From NCBI GenBank assembly GCA_009801015.1, contig VHZZ01012856.1, positions 1 to 29,542 on the forward strand: a stretch of DNA of 29,542 bases. Direction: 5' to 3'. Below are positions 18,642-28,398 of this stretch, piece after piece. Made by a program: the position numbers and the translations under genes. The DNA is from Silene noctiflora. Taxonomy: Eukaryota; Streptophyta; Magnoliopsida; Caryophyllales; Caryophyllaceae. The notes beneath the pieces were generated by a model that worked only from the letters and a program-made list of their open reading frames with translations, searched no databases and was not told the DNA's origin. Positions within the stretch are counted from its first letter, which is position 1. Every line of letters starts with the position of its first letter.

Positions 18642-19925
18642 TGTTGGAGTAAGTGTCCTCAACAATAGTGCGATTACATAATAAATCTAAAAATAAGAAT
18701 ACGTAAGGGATAATTCGTTTATTTGGTCAACTAGTCCACATTAATCGGTAATGATTGGCTAACTAGAGTTTGACATTATTGTCGTATGACGGTGGTGATC
18801 AGTTGATCCCCTTAAGGTCATACCTTTAGGGTAACACTCTTAATTGATTAATTGATTAATTGTATATCGATACAAGTTAATTAATTTCTTAAAATTGAAT
18901 GATGTGTTTTGTGAGAATTAGTGTCTCATTGTAATACGATTAAATGAGATTTATTTTAGTAATTGAAATGTTATTACTAAAAATTACATTATTGTTTATG
19001 AAACAATTAATATAAGAATGAATGATTTATTATAATTACAAGTTGTTGTGAATTATAATTATGTGACCCATTTTAAGTAAAAGTAATTGTGAATTACTAG
19101 TTAATTATTGTAAAGTGATTCGTTTTGTATAATGATTTTTTAATAAGTTAAAAAATTGCATTATACATTCACATATCTAGTAATATGTCACATATCACAT
19201 AAGTATACAATTTAACAATGTTAACATGTTAAAATGGATTCCATTTTAAGTCATGGAAACCGAAAATGGGAGTTTAAGGGAGTTAGTGGAGTTGTTATTT
19301 TAATTGTAAAAATAACACAATCATTACACTAACCATAGGCATGCATACCTAGCTTGCATGTGTAAGATCTTTTGCTAGAAAGACAAGCTCATGCATTGGG
19401 TATTTGACCCCATGTGTGCTCGCTCCCCTTGGTTATATGGGAAGTTGTTTTTCTCATAATTGATTCCATTCATTCTTATTCTTTCACATGCAAAGTTTCT
19501 CATTTTTCTCTCTAATTAGTTCTTGAGAAATACAACTCAAAACATCATAAAATCTAGTATTCTAAAATTATTACTAGAAGTAGTAATCAATTAATATTAG
19601 ATTAATTTTAAGATAACAAATATTAGTTTCTAGTAACAAAATTAATATTTGTATTAAGAGTGATTATCTTGGTACAAATCCTTGAGGAGATGTTCACATT
19701 ATTGAACATGAAGATTTGAAGATGGAGGATCTTCCAGCATTATTTAAGCTCAAGAACAAGAGGAGGAAGGAGACCTCTCTTGTGCCCAAATCGGTCCATT
19801 GATGATGGTATGAAAATCGACTTCTATAATCTTATGTAATTGTTTTTGCATGCATAAGATCTTTAAGTTTTTATGACTAAAACTTTAAACCAACATATGT
19901 GATATGTGAAATGTGATTTCCAACA
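18642..19925 (+). mobile_element. copia-type solo LTR, 1,284 bp, inside Retand element
   Basis: It starts TGTTGGAGTAAG and ends GATTTCCAACA, with 6-bp inverted ends (TGTTGG/CCAACA). It is flanked by perfect duplications CAGGC (18637-18641 and 19926-19930). Retand RNase H sequence continues on both sides. TGTTGGA ends and AT-rich content suggest a Ty1/copia LTR; orientation is taken as plus from the usual ...TTTCCAACA 3' end. It contains AATTGATT repeats near 18841-18862 and no coding capacity. It is the youngest insertion in the nest. Confidence 0.9.
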
Positions 19926-19930
19926 CAGGC

Positions 19931-21290
19931 TTCCTCAGGATAGACTTTATAGGTAAATTGGTCCTGACTATTATGGGGTGACTCTCAAAGTATGGGCGCA
20001 ACTTGGTACAAGATACTATTAAAGCCAAAACATATTTCTCAAGTAAGCCATACCTCATTTTAGCATCCAGAAGACTCTTACTTACATAGTACATAGGGTG
20101 TTGTTGTCCGGCTACTTCTTTCACCAAGACCCCACTTACTGTTGTCTCAGTGACTAAAAGGTATACTGTCGGGGGTTCTCCCTTAGTTAGCTTAGCCAGC
20201 AGAGGTGGAGAAGAGAGGTAAGTCTTAAGGTCCTGGAAGGTTGCTTCATGTTCAGGCGTCCACTGGAACTGCTTGTTTTTTCCTGAGCAGGTTGTAGAAT
20301 GCTTTGCATCTTTTAGATGACCGAGAGATGAATCTGTTCAGGGCCGCAAGTCGTCCTGTTAGCTTTTGTATGTCTTTGAATGACTTTGGTGATTCCATCT
20401 CCAGGATTGCTCCTATCTGCTCAGGGCTTGCTTCAATTCCCCTCTTGGTTACCATGTCGCCCAAAAATTTTCCAGATGACACGCCAAACTGACACTTGGA
20501 AGGGTTTAGCTTCATATTGTACTTCTCCAAGATTTTGAATGCTACCTTCAGGTCTTTTACATGGTCCACAACATTTTTTTATTTAACCACCATGTCATTT
20601 ATATAGACCTCCATTGTGTCTCCAATTTGGTCCTTGAACATCGTGTTGACCAGGCGTTGATTGGTTGCCCCTGCATTCTTTAGGCCAAATGGCATCGCAG
20701 TGTAGCAGTATATCCCTCTTTCAGTGGTGAAGGCAATGTGTTCCTGGTCAACTGGGTTCATTTTGATTTGGTTGAACCAACTGGAGGCATCCATGAATGT
20801 CAACATTTCATGCCCTGCTGTTGCATCCACCATAGCATCTATGTGTAGCAGTGGGAACGGATCTTTTGGGCAGGCTTTATTCAGGTCTATGTAGTCTACA
20901 CAGACTCTCCATTTCCCATTCTTTTTCTGCACAACCACAACATTGGCCAGCCGTTCAGGGTACATGACTTCCCTGATCATTCCCATGTCCAAGAGTTTGT
21001 TTACCTTCTCATGGATGATCGTATTCCGCTCAGGGGCAAACTTGCATCTCTTATGCTGCACAGGCTTAAAGAATGCGTCAATATTGAGTTTATGGGTAAT
21101 AACTTCAGCATCAATGTCGGTCGTATCAAAATGAGACCAGGCGAAATAAGAAGATTTATTCTTAAGGAAACTTACAAAACCTGGCCTGACTGAGTTAGGA
21201 ATGTCTGATCCAACCAATACACACCTGTCAGGATACTCAGGGTCTAAAATTACCTGGTTGGTTTCCATCTATGATTGTGCCACATAGGTA
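19931..21290 (-). pseudogene. Reverse transcriptase and first RNase H, Retand-type
   Basis: Minus strand from 21268: the N-terminal linker (DIDAEVITHKLNID), then RT fingers and palm (MGMIREVMYPERLANVVVVQ, KWRVCVDYIDLNKACPKDPF, MDASSWFNQIKM, AMPFGLKNAGATNQR). The thumb and connection follow (NPSKCQFGVSSGKFLG, LTGRLAALNRFISRSS) and then the first RNase H (PMYYVSKSLLDAK, YGLLEKYVLALIVS) up to the solo LTR boundary. In the intact family this part copies RNA to DNA and removes the template RNA. Broken, with a few breaks. Confidence 0.9.
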
Positions 21291-21313
21291 CTCCTGACAG
21301 GGTACTGTAATTT

Positions 21314-21784
21314 CTAGGCGAGAGACTTACCTGGCTTGGAAGGCTTGAGTGCCTCAGAGTAGCACTCCTGGGCGGATTTCTGCTCACCTATTATTGTTGC
21401 TATCCCCCACTCAGTTGGGATTTTGACACATTGATGATATGTTGAAGGAATAGCTTTCACATTGTGTATCCATGGTCTTCCCAGGATGGCGTTGTAAGAG
21501 GACAGGCAGTCTAGGACCCCAAACTTCTCGAAAGACACAACTCCTTTTGCGTAGGTTGGCAGCTGGATTTCTTTAAGGGTATTCCTGGTTTCACCACTAA
21601 AGCCTACCAGGACACTGTACTTCCTTGTAATCTTGTCCTCATTGATCTTCATAGCTTTCAAGACGTCCAACATTATCAGGTTGACTGAGCTCCCTCCATC
21701 TAAAAGGATTCTCAGGACTCTTGTTGTTCTAATTTGCATAGTGATAACCAGGCCATCATGGTGCAGGTCTAGAACTCCTTGCAT
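21314..21784 (-). pseudogene. Aspartic protease, Retand-type
   Basis: The minus-strand sequence reads LRILLDGGSSVNLIMLDVLK, the plant Tat-clade protease active site, then YNAILGRPWIHNVKAIPSTY, the conserved flap and C-terminal block that follows it. The family's role is maturation of gag-pol. It lies between gag and RT as expected. Confidence 0.87.
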
Positions 21785-21861
21785 GTCGCTCGAATGTGAT
21801 CTGAGGAAAATTTCTTGGTTTGTATGGAGACTTCATCTATGTCTCCCTGACTATCTTTTTT

Positions 21862-23294
21862 TTATGTTGAACTGGTCAGGCCACAGATTTGTGATCCTCC
21901 ACTTATGAATTTAACTTCATAGATAGGTGGTGGTGGTGGCAGGTCACGTTCTGATTGATCTTTCCTGGCTGAACCATCACCTCTTCCTTTAGACGACATC
22001 AGGTCTTTCAGGTAGCCTTTCTTTAGAAGATATGTCACTTGCTTATGTAGTCCTATGCACTCCTCTATTGTATGTCCTATGTCCATGTGGAATTCACACC
22101 ATCTGGTTGTATCCTTCCTTGAATTGGGGTTGTCAGTCTTTTTTGGCCATCTGACTGCATCCCCCAAGTTGTCCAGGCATTTGATAAGTCCTGCAATGTC
22201 AACAGAGAAGTTATATTCTTGAATAGATGGGAAGGTGTAAGAATTACCTCGCTGTTCTTGGGTAAGGTTGACTTCTAGTATGTCAGGCCTCGAATACGGT
22301 GTTGGCCTAGAACTGCTTCCTCTATGACTCTTCTTGTTGTACTTTTCATACTCTGATCCGCCTGATATCTCCGACTTGAAGCTTTTATCCTCCTCCAGAT
22401 GGATATGAGCTAATGCTTTTGCCTAGAAGTCTTCAAAGGTATGGTAGGGATACTTGGTGAGATCCACAGAGAGTTCATTGTTTGGTAGCAACCCCTGCCT
22501 TAATGCTTCCACGACTGTTCCAATGTCACACCTTGTTATGGACATCTTTTCTTTGTTGAATCTTGCCAAGAAAGTCCTGAGCGCCTCCTCTGGTTTCTGC
22601 TTCACCCTGTACAGATCACTTGACCGCTTTTCGACTTCCCTGCTACTGGCAAACTGCTGGTTGAATGTATTCACCAGGTCAGCAAAGCACTTGATGCTTC
22701 CGTTTGGTAGATTGATATACCACTGCAGGGCTGGTCAGGTCAGGGTTATTCCAAATCCCTTTGCGCATGCATACTTGTCTCAACTTATTTGGTACTGATG
22801 CAGCTAGCATCCTCAACTTATAGAAAGCCACATGATTCTGAGGATCTGTCTTCACATCATACGTTCTCATTGATGGCACTACAAACTTCTTGGGCAAATC
22901 CACCTTTGTTATCTCATCAACGAAGGGTGAGTCAGCATAACTCTTAGGGTTCACTTCCTCAATGGTGGCTGGTACTTCAGGGATCTTTTCAAATTTCTCA
23001 TGGAGTTTCTGTATCTCATGAACCACTGCCATCATTATTATGCCCCTGACTTGTCTGAATTTCCTCATCTAAATTCGGATTTGTAGCCTTGTTCTTTATG
23101 GGACTGGGGCTTCCAAAGTTTGAGTAGTCTATATTCTTTATTATTGAGGAGAATGGGGTTCCAGGTTGGATCTTGGAGTTAGAGCCTGATGACTTGTTTT
23201 CCAATTTCTGCTTCAGGCTTGACTCTGATTCCCTCATCCATTGAACCTCTACCTCAACCTGGGCCATTCTCTCCTTGAGTGCCTCCATTTCCAA
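21862..23294 (-). pseudogene. gag region of Retand-type element
   Basis: Minus strand from 23294: an N-terminal part with a charged predicted helix (ALKERMAQVEVEVQWMRESE), then VPSMRTYDVKTDPQNHVAFY, the start of the retrotransposon gag (capsid) domain. Next come SSDLYRVKQKPEEALRTFLA with FNKEK and EALRQGLLPN, and finally WCEFHMDIGHTIEECIGLHK, the CCHC-like nucleocapsid motif of Tat gag, followed by a proline run (22167-21862). The order and motifs are those of Tat gag. Broken, with several breaks. Confidence 0.85.
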
Positions 23295-23390
23295 TTAATG
23301 CTGCCTGGCTGCGGCTAGTTGTTGTTCTACACTGTCTCCTGTCATTTTTTGTGGGTTAAATTTTTTTTGATTTTTTCCGAACTAGATTGC

Positions 23391-23407
23391 GCCCACGGTG
23401 GGCGCCA
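23391..23407 (-). promoter_or_regulatory. Primer binding site of Retand-type element
   Basis: The minus strand reads TGGCGCCCACCGTGGGC, two bases after the 5' LTR end ...GCTAAAACA. This is a TGGCGCC-type site as used by plant Tat-clade elements; the priming tRNA is not assigned here. It is itself partly self-complementary (GCCCAC/GTGGGC). Confidence 0.83.
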
Positions 23408-23409
23408 AT

Positions 23410-24055
23410 TGTTTTAGCAAGATTTCTGCCAAGGGAAATTACTTGCTTGATATGATGCGTAGGGTAATCTAGCTCAACTAATTATGCCTGATAAGATAAT
23501 AATGAATATGAAATAGCAATTAAAGAAAGAATAACACATAGATTTGTACGTGGAAAACCCTTATAAAATGGGAAAAAGCCACGGGCACCTAACTAGGAGA
23601 GAATTTTCACTAAGTATGTTTGGGATAAGTAGGTTACAATGATCGTATGTATGTATGTTTGTATGGAGTATCTCCTCTGTCTAACTTTGCTATTTATATG
23701 CTTTAATAACACAACGGTTCTTGGCTGAGAATGTGGAGGTTGTTGCTTGAAAATAGGCAATGTTCTCCTTGTTGTTGTTAAGTCATTCCTTGAGAATAGG
23801 CATTGCTGACTTGGTCTTCCATGAGAATATGAACCAATTTCCCAATCGTTATTCCACCTTGCGACTGTTACTTTTAGTATCCAATGCTTGTTTCCTCCAT
23901 TCGGCATTGATATTGGGTCATCCTGACTGGCCTGACTTGATACTCTTCTCCTGGCTGATGCCTGCCATGCCAATCTCTGCATTCGTGGTGCCCCTGACAG
24001 AAACTGACCTGATCAATTACTGACGTAACCTGACAGGATTTATCCTAGCTCAACA
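23410..24055 (-). mobile_element. Retand-type 5' LTR, 646 bp
   Basis: It matches 12618-13263 along its whole length, with TG/CA ends, and adjoins the PBS. The right flank ATAGG (24056-24060) is the near-match of GTAGG on the other side of the element. Confidence 0.93.
23691..23698 (-). promoter_or_regulatory. Sense TATA box in Retand 5' LTR
   Basis: The minus strand reads GCATATAAATAGC, a strong TATAAATA core, and the same sequence stands in the 3' LTR (12899-12906). It is the likely promoter for gag-pol transcription toward lower coordinates. Confidence 0.5.
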
Positions 24056-24620
24056 ATAGGTTAGGAAAGCGCCCGCCTAATTCATACTTTGGCCCTCTCA
24101 GTTTTGAATAGATTACCCTGAGATGGATTACGAGAGTGGGTAGATGAAGTAAGAGTATTTGTTTAAGTTAAGGTTCAAGATTATTTGCCTTAAAATTTAT
24201 TTGTTTTAAAATTAGTTGCCTTAAGATAGAAATTTCTAACCTTAATTGCAGATGCAGATTGAGATACGTTTTATGTGTAATATGAGTTTGGCTTATGGCC
24301 TAGTGATTGATGATGTGATATTGAATTTTATGATATTACATGAGATATGTAGTAGAAGGAGTTGTAATTGATAAGCATGTATCATCTTATGATTTAATTT
24401 TATGCTTTACGTGTTGGATGCTTACATGTTATGTGGAATAGCTTATCATGTCTAGTGATATGCGGATTATGTGACCTCGAAACCATGCTAGATAGTTTTA
24501 ATGAGCTATAGAATGATAGAATTATAAGCAGAGTGTGTGGGTAGTCACGGATTGAACCCATTCAACCAAAACTCTAAGCATTAGCTTATATTTACCTTTA
24601 TTTTTATATAGGTAGTCAAA
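24056..24620 (+). mobile_element. Tekay leader, right part
   Basis: Non-coding sequence between the right edge of the Retand insertion and the start of Tekay gag. It resumes the host element after the target duplication. No conserved frame is visible; such untranslated leaders are usual before chromovirus gag. Confidence 0.7.
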
Positions 24621-25600
24621 ATGCCACTAAAGAAAACAACCCTACTTGTCATGTTTGTTGAGGAGATTGAAAGGTTGGTTGAGATGAACAAGGCCCTAAC
24701 TAAGGCTTTGAAGAGTAGGAAGGAGGATATGAATCTCACTAAGGTTGGAGCTGCAATTGCCAAATATAACCCAGCCAAATTTGAGGGGACCGGGGAACCA
24801 TCCCTATTTGGGGTTGTGGTGTAGAGAATTTGACAATATCTTTGAACTGATATCTTGTCCTAAGGATATGATGGTGGACCGGACTGCCTTCTACTTAAGG
24901 GGTAAGGCAGACAATTGGTGGAGTAGGGAGAAAGAGGTTGTAAGGGAAGCTTTTCAGTTGAGTGATGATCCTTACATATCTTGGAAGAACTTTAAGAAAC
25001 TATTGACAGAGGTATTCGTCCCTGAGAATATCAAGAGTAAGATGAGATCTCAGTTTGACGCTTTTAAGATGACTGAGGAGATGACGGTGGAGGAGTACCA
25101 TAATAAGTTTATGGAGCTAAGGGAGTATGTGGCCGACTTGGACTATGGGAATAAGGTCCTTCCGGTAAGGTTTGAGAAGGGTTTGTCCATGACTATTAAG
25201 AAAAGACTTGCTGCTAGTTCACCTACTACGGTGGAAGAGGTATACCAGAGAACAGGTCATGATAAAAGGATAGTTGACATGTTGAGGGAATAGAAGAAGG
25301 AAAAGGACGAGAAAAGAAAGAATGAAAGCTGTAATAAAGAGGTAGGAGGAAATAAGAAGCAAAACAACAACCCGTATAGAGGGTATACGTCTAGAGGAGG
25401 CACTACATCAGCCAATAACGGTCGTGGTTGAGGTGGCGGCCATACTGGACCAAGTTATGGTTCTGGTTCGCTGAATAGAGTGACTTGCTTCAGATGTGGA
25501 AAGATGGGGCATGGACCTATTTATGGTTCTGGTTCGCTAAACTGAGTGACTTGCTTCAGATGTCGAAAGATGGGGCATAAGATAGCGGCTTGTAGAGTCG
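24621..25600 (+). pseudogene. Tekay gag with zinc knuckle
   Basis: The region begins at ATG 24621 (MPLKKTTL). It then has YNPAKFEGTG, EFDNIFELISCPKDMM, RTAFYLRGKADNWWSREK, FKKLLTEVFVPENIKSKMR, MTVEEYHNKFMELREYV and RFEKGLSMTIKKRLA: the standard retrotransposon gag (capsid) domain in order. After a basic Asn/Gly-rich linker comes the CCHC knuckle CFRCxKMGHKIAAC (about 25550-25595), which is partly duplicated by a 66-bp repeat. Gag would form the particle and package RNA. Fossil, with several breaks. Confidence 0.87.
25456..25579 (+). repeat. 66-bp tandem duplication over the zinc knuckle
   Basis: TATGGTTCTGGTTCGCT at 25456 recurs at 25522, and both copies continue to GATGGGGCAT with few differences. 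The duplication spans the start of the CCHC knuckle (CFRCGKMGH). Sixty-six bases is 22 codons. Confidence 0.88.
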
Positions 25601-25892
25601 CGTTGGGTGGCCAAAGAGGAGGATATGGCAATGGAAATCAAGGAAGAGGTTTCCGTACACCTGCGCCAAGTTATGGAAGCAATCAGCGCAATTTCAATTA
25701 TAATAACCTTCAAAACCATTTCAGTAACTTCACCAATCAGGGCAATGGAGCCGGCTCTTATCAAAGGCAGAATTATAATGCCACTCAGCAAAGTGGAGCT
25801 AAGAGCGCAGCAGCATCAGCACCTACAGTTCAGGGTGGACCAACGAGCAATGGCAAATTGTTTATGATAGGGAAGGAAACAGCCGAGGGTGA

Positions 25893-26340
25893 TTGTCATG
25901 TTGTCATTGGTACATTTCTCATAAAATTAAATATACCTATACCTTTGTTTTATTTGATTTTGGTGCAACCAATTCTTTCATATATAGTGAGCATGTTAGG
26001 ATGTTAGATTTTGCCCAATATGATGCTATTAATGATGTGGTAGATATACCTTCTGGGGAGTCAATAATCTGTAACCGTTTATATAAAGATGTGACTATTA
26101 AGGTAGGGGAGGTTGTCTTTCACACTAACCTAAAAGAATTTCCTTTAGGAGGATTTGAGGTGATCTTGGGGATGGATTGGTTAAGTAAATATAGAGCCTT
26201 TATTGACTGTTACCAAAAGAAAGTCACCTTGAGAGGACCTAAGGGAGTAAGAGTGTCTTATAAGGGATATGTGGTTAAGCCTAAGGTGAAGCTTATATCA
26301 ACAATTACCCTGAAGCCTTGCTTAAGGAATGGAGGACAGT
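25893..26340 (+). pseudogene. Tekay aspartic protease
   Basis: The translation contains VLFDFGATNSFIYSEHVRML (active-site region), then FPLGGFEVILGMDWLSKYRA with the conserved ILGMDWL block, and FIDCYQKKVTLRGPKG. This is the order of gypsy proteases. It follows gag and a Gly/Asn/Gln-rich tail. Confidence 0.85.
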
Positions 26341-26711
26341 TGATTTTATGTCATGTGAGGGACACTCGCGAGGAGAATTACCCCACTCATGATTTAGAAT
26401 TGGGGGCAGTAGTGTTTGCACTGAAGTTGTGGAGACATTACTTGTATGGAGCTACATACAAAGTATTTTTCGATCATAAGAGCCTTAAGTATATTTACAC
26501 TCAGAAGGAGTTAAATATGAGGAAAAAGAGATGGATGGAATTAATCGGTGATTATGACATGGAGATAGTGTATCATGAAGGGAACGCCAATGTAGTGGCA
26601 GATGCACTAAGTAGAAAGTCCGTGCATGCTTTGTGCACGGCGATGTCAAGAGTAAAGTTATATGAAGAAGTGGAGAAGTTGGGCATTAGTATGATTCGTA
26701 AAGGCGAATAA
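26341..26711 (+). pseudogene. Tekay RNase H
   Basis: YPTHDLELGAVVFALKLWRH, FDHKSLKYIYTQKELNMRKK, RWMELIGDYDMEIVYHEG and NANVVADALSRKS are the conserved blocks of gypsy RNase H at the end of reverse transcriptase. In the intact family this domain degrades the RNA strand during reverse transcription. Part of a broken element. Confidence 0.87.
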
Positions 26712-26780
26712 ATTGGATATTTGACTGTGGAACCTGAGTTGTACGCCAAAATTTGAGAAAATCAAGATGGAGACCCACGT

Positions 26781-27765
26781 ATGGAGAAGTGGCGTGCGGC
26801 CGTGGGGAGTATAGAGGGTTCACGATTTTCTGTGAGTGAGGAAGGTATTCTAAAGTTCGATGGTAGGTGGTGTGTGCCAGATAATGAGGAATTAAAGAGA
26901 AAGATCATAACTGAAGCTCATTCTACTCCGTATTTCGTACATCCTGGAGGATATAAGCTTTATAAGGACCTAAAGAAAACTTTATGGTGGCCTAATATGA
27001 AAAAGGAAGTGGCGGAGTTTGTATCTAGGTGTTTGGTTTGCCAAAAGGTAAAAGGGGAGCATAAGAGACCTCATGGGAAGGTGTAATAATTAAGTATACC
27101 TCAGTGGAAGTGGGAGAGAATTTTCATGGATTTCATTGTGGGATGCCTAGGATGCAGAAAGAAAATAATATGATCTGGGTAATAGTTGACCGTTTGACTA
27201 ACGCAACTTACTTTATCCCCATGAAAGATATATGGAGTAAAGCTGAGTTGGCTACAGCTTATGTGAAGCATGCAGTGGAGATGCAAGGAGTACCCAAAGA
27301 TATAGTTTCTGATCGTGATTCAAGGTTTATATCTAAATTTTGGCAGGAGTTGCAAGCTTTGATGGGAACTCAGTTGAAAATGAGTACAGCATTTCATCCA
27401 GCTACTGATGGTCAGACATAAAGTACTATTCGGACAATGGAGGATATGTTGAAAGCTTGTGTGTTGGAATTTGGTGGATCATTGGAGGAGAGATTGGATT
27501 TGATAGAGTTTTCATATAATAACAGTTATCATGCTATCATTTGCATGGCACCTTTTGGGGCACTATATGGTAGGAAGTGCACAGTCCATGTATGTTGGGA
27601 TGATAGGTCAGATGTAGTAGTTTTGGGACCTGAAATGATACAGGAGATGGTGGAGCAAGTTCACGTTATTCGTCAAAAGATGAAAGCTACACAAGATAGA
27701 CGTAAAATTTATGCGGAGTTGAAGAGAAGTGAGATGGAGTTTGCAGTGGGAAATAAGCTATAAGG
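26781..27765 (+). pseudogene. Tekay integrase
   Basis: The H2C2 zinc-binding part is clear (EAHSTPYFVHPGG ... WWPNMKKEV ... CLVCQKVKGEHKRP). The catalytic core follows, with the first acidic residue in VIVDRLTNATYF, the second in IVSDRDSRFISKFW and a downstream segment MSTAFHPATDGQT. Then come FSYNNSYHAIICMAPFGALYG and the C-terminal coiled region (VIRQKMKATQDRRKIYAE). Chromovirus integrases insert cDNA and are steered to heterochromatin by their chromodomain. Fossil, with a few breaks. Confidence 0.88.
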
Positions 27766-27769
27766 TACT

Positions 27770-28172
27770 GTTAAAAGTGCCACCTATGAAGGGAGTGATG
27801 AGATTTGGGAAAAGAGGAAAACTGAGTCAAAAGTATATTGGACCGTATGAGATTTTGGACAGAGTTGGAGAGGTAACTTATTGTTTAGCACTACCTCCAG
27901 CCTTGGACAGTCTCCATAATGTGTTCCATGTCTCATAGCTAAGAAAGTATATGAGTGACCCTACTCATATCTTGGAGGCTGAACATATTGAGTTAGATGA
28001 ACAGTTGTCTTATGAGGAAGTACCTAAGGAGATTTTGGATAGGAAAGTAAGGAAAACCCGAAATGGTGAAACTATCTTTGTGAAAGTTTTGTGGTCTAAC
28101 CATAATGTAGAGGAAGCTACATGGGAAGCTAAGCTAGCTATGAGGGAGAAGTACCCGAGTTTATTTGGTTAG
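27770..28172 (+). pseudogene. Tekay integrase C-terminus and chromodomain
   Basis: GKRGKLSQKYIGPYEILDRV and LHNVFHVS form the GPY/F module. They are followed by LEAEHIELDEQLSYEEVPKE, ILDRKVRKTRNGETIFVKVL and WSNHNVEEATWEAKLAMREK, ending at the stop after SLFG at 28172. The last block is the chromodomain-like tail of the Tekay lineage (W-x-EEATWE). In the family it is thought to bind heterochromatin marks and direct insertion there, which suits the nested setting. Confidence 0.87.
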
Positions 28173-28385
28173 TGTGCTTTGCTTAAAGAAGTTGGTTACG
28201 GGGACGTAACCTATTTCTTAGTTGGGTAGGATTGTAAAATATTTACATTTATTAAGTTTTAGGCTTAAGATTATGATTTTAGTTGACTCATGTGGAGTAG
28301 TAGTTAGTTCGTCCCAATTGTGTTTTCAGTTGTAGTTTTAGTTGTGTTGTTAACTTTGGTCGAACTTCGGGTTGAAGTTCTTTTT

Positions 28386-28398
28386 AAGGAGGGAAGAC
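28386..28398 (+). promoter_or_regulatory. Polypurine tract of Tekay element
   Basis: AAGGAGGGAAGAC directly precedes the 3' LTR start TGTAACACC. It is nearly identical to the tract at 9938-9950, pointing to related lineages. Confidence 0.85.

Larger units (their letters stand above)
12618..24055 (-). mobile_element. Retand-type (Tat clade) Ty3/gypsy element, about 11.4 kb
   Basis: On the minus strand from the right: 5' LTR (24055-23410), PBS, gag, protease, reverse transcriptase, RNase H, a second (archaeal-type) RNase H, integrase, a tandem-repeat-bearing 3' region, an ORF region on the opposite (plus) strand, PPT and 3' LTR (13263-12618). The second RNase H marks the Tat clade; antisense ORF and 3' tandem repeat fit Retand. 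The LTRs are both 646 bp and differ at about 45 positions by hand count (about 7%), giving an age of a few million years at usual plant rates. Near-match target duplications GTAGG/ATAGG flank it. Structurally complete end to end, but the coding parts are broken many times and a solo LTR (18642-19925) lies within. Confidence 0.9.
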
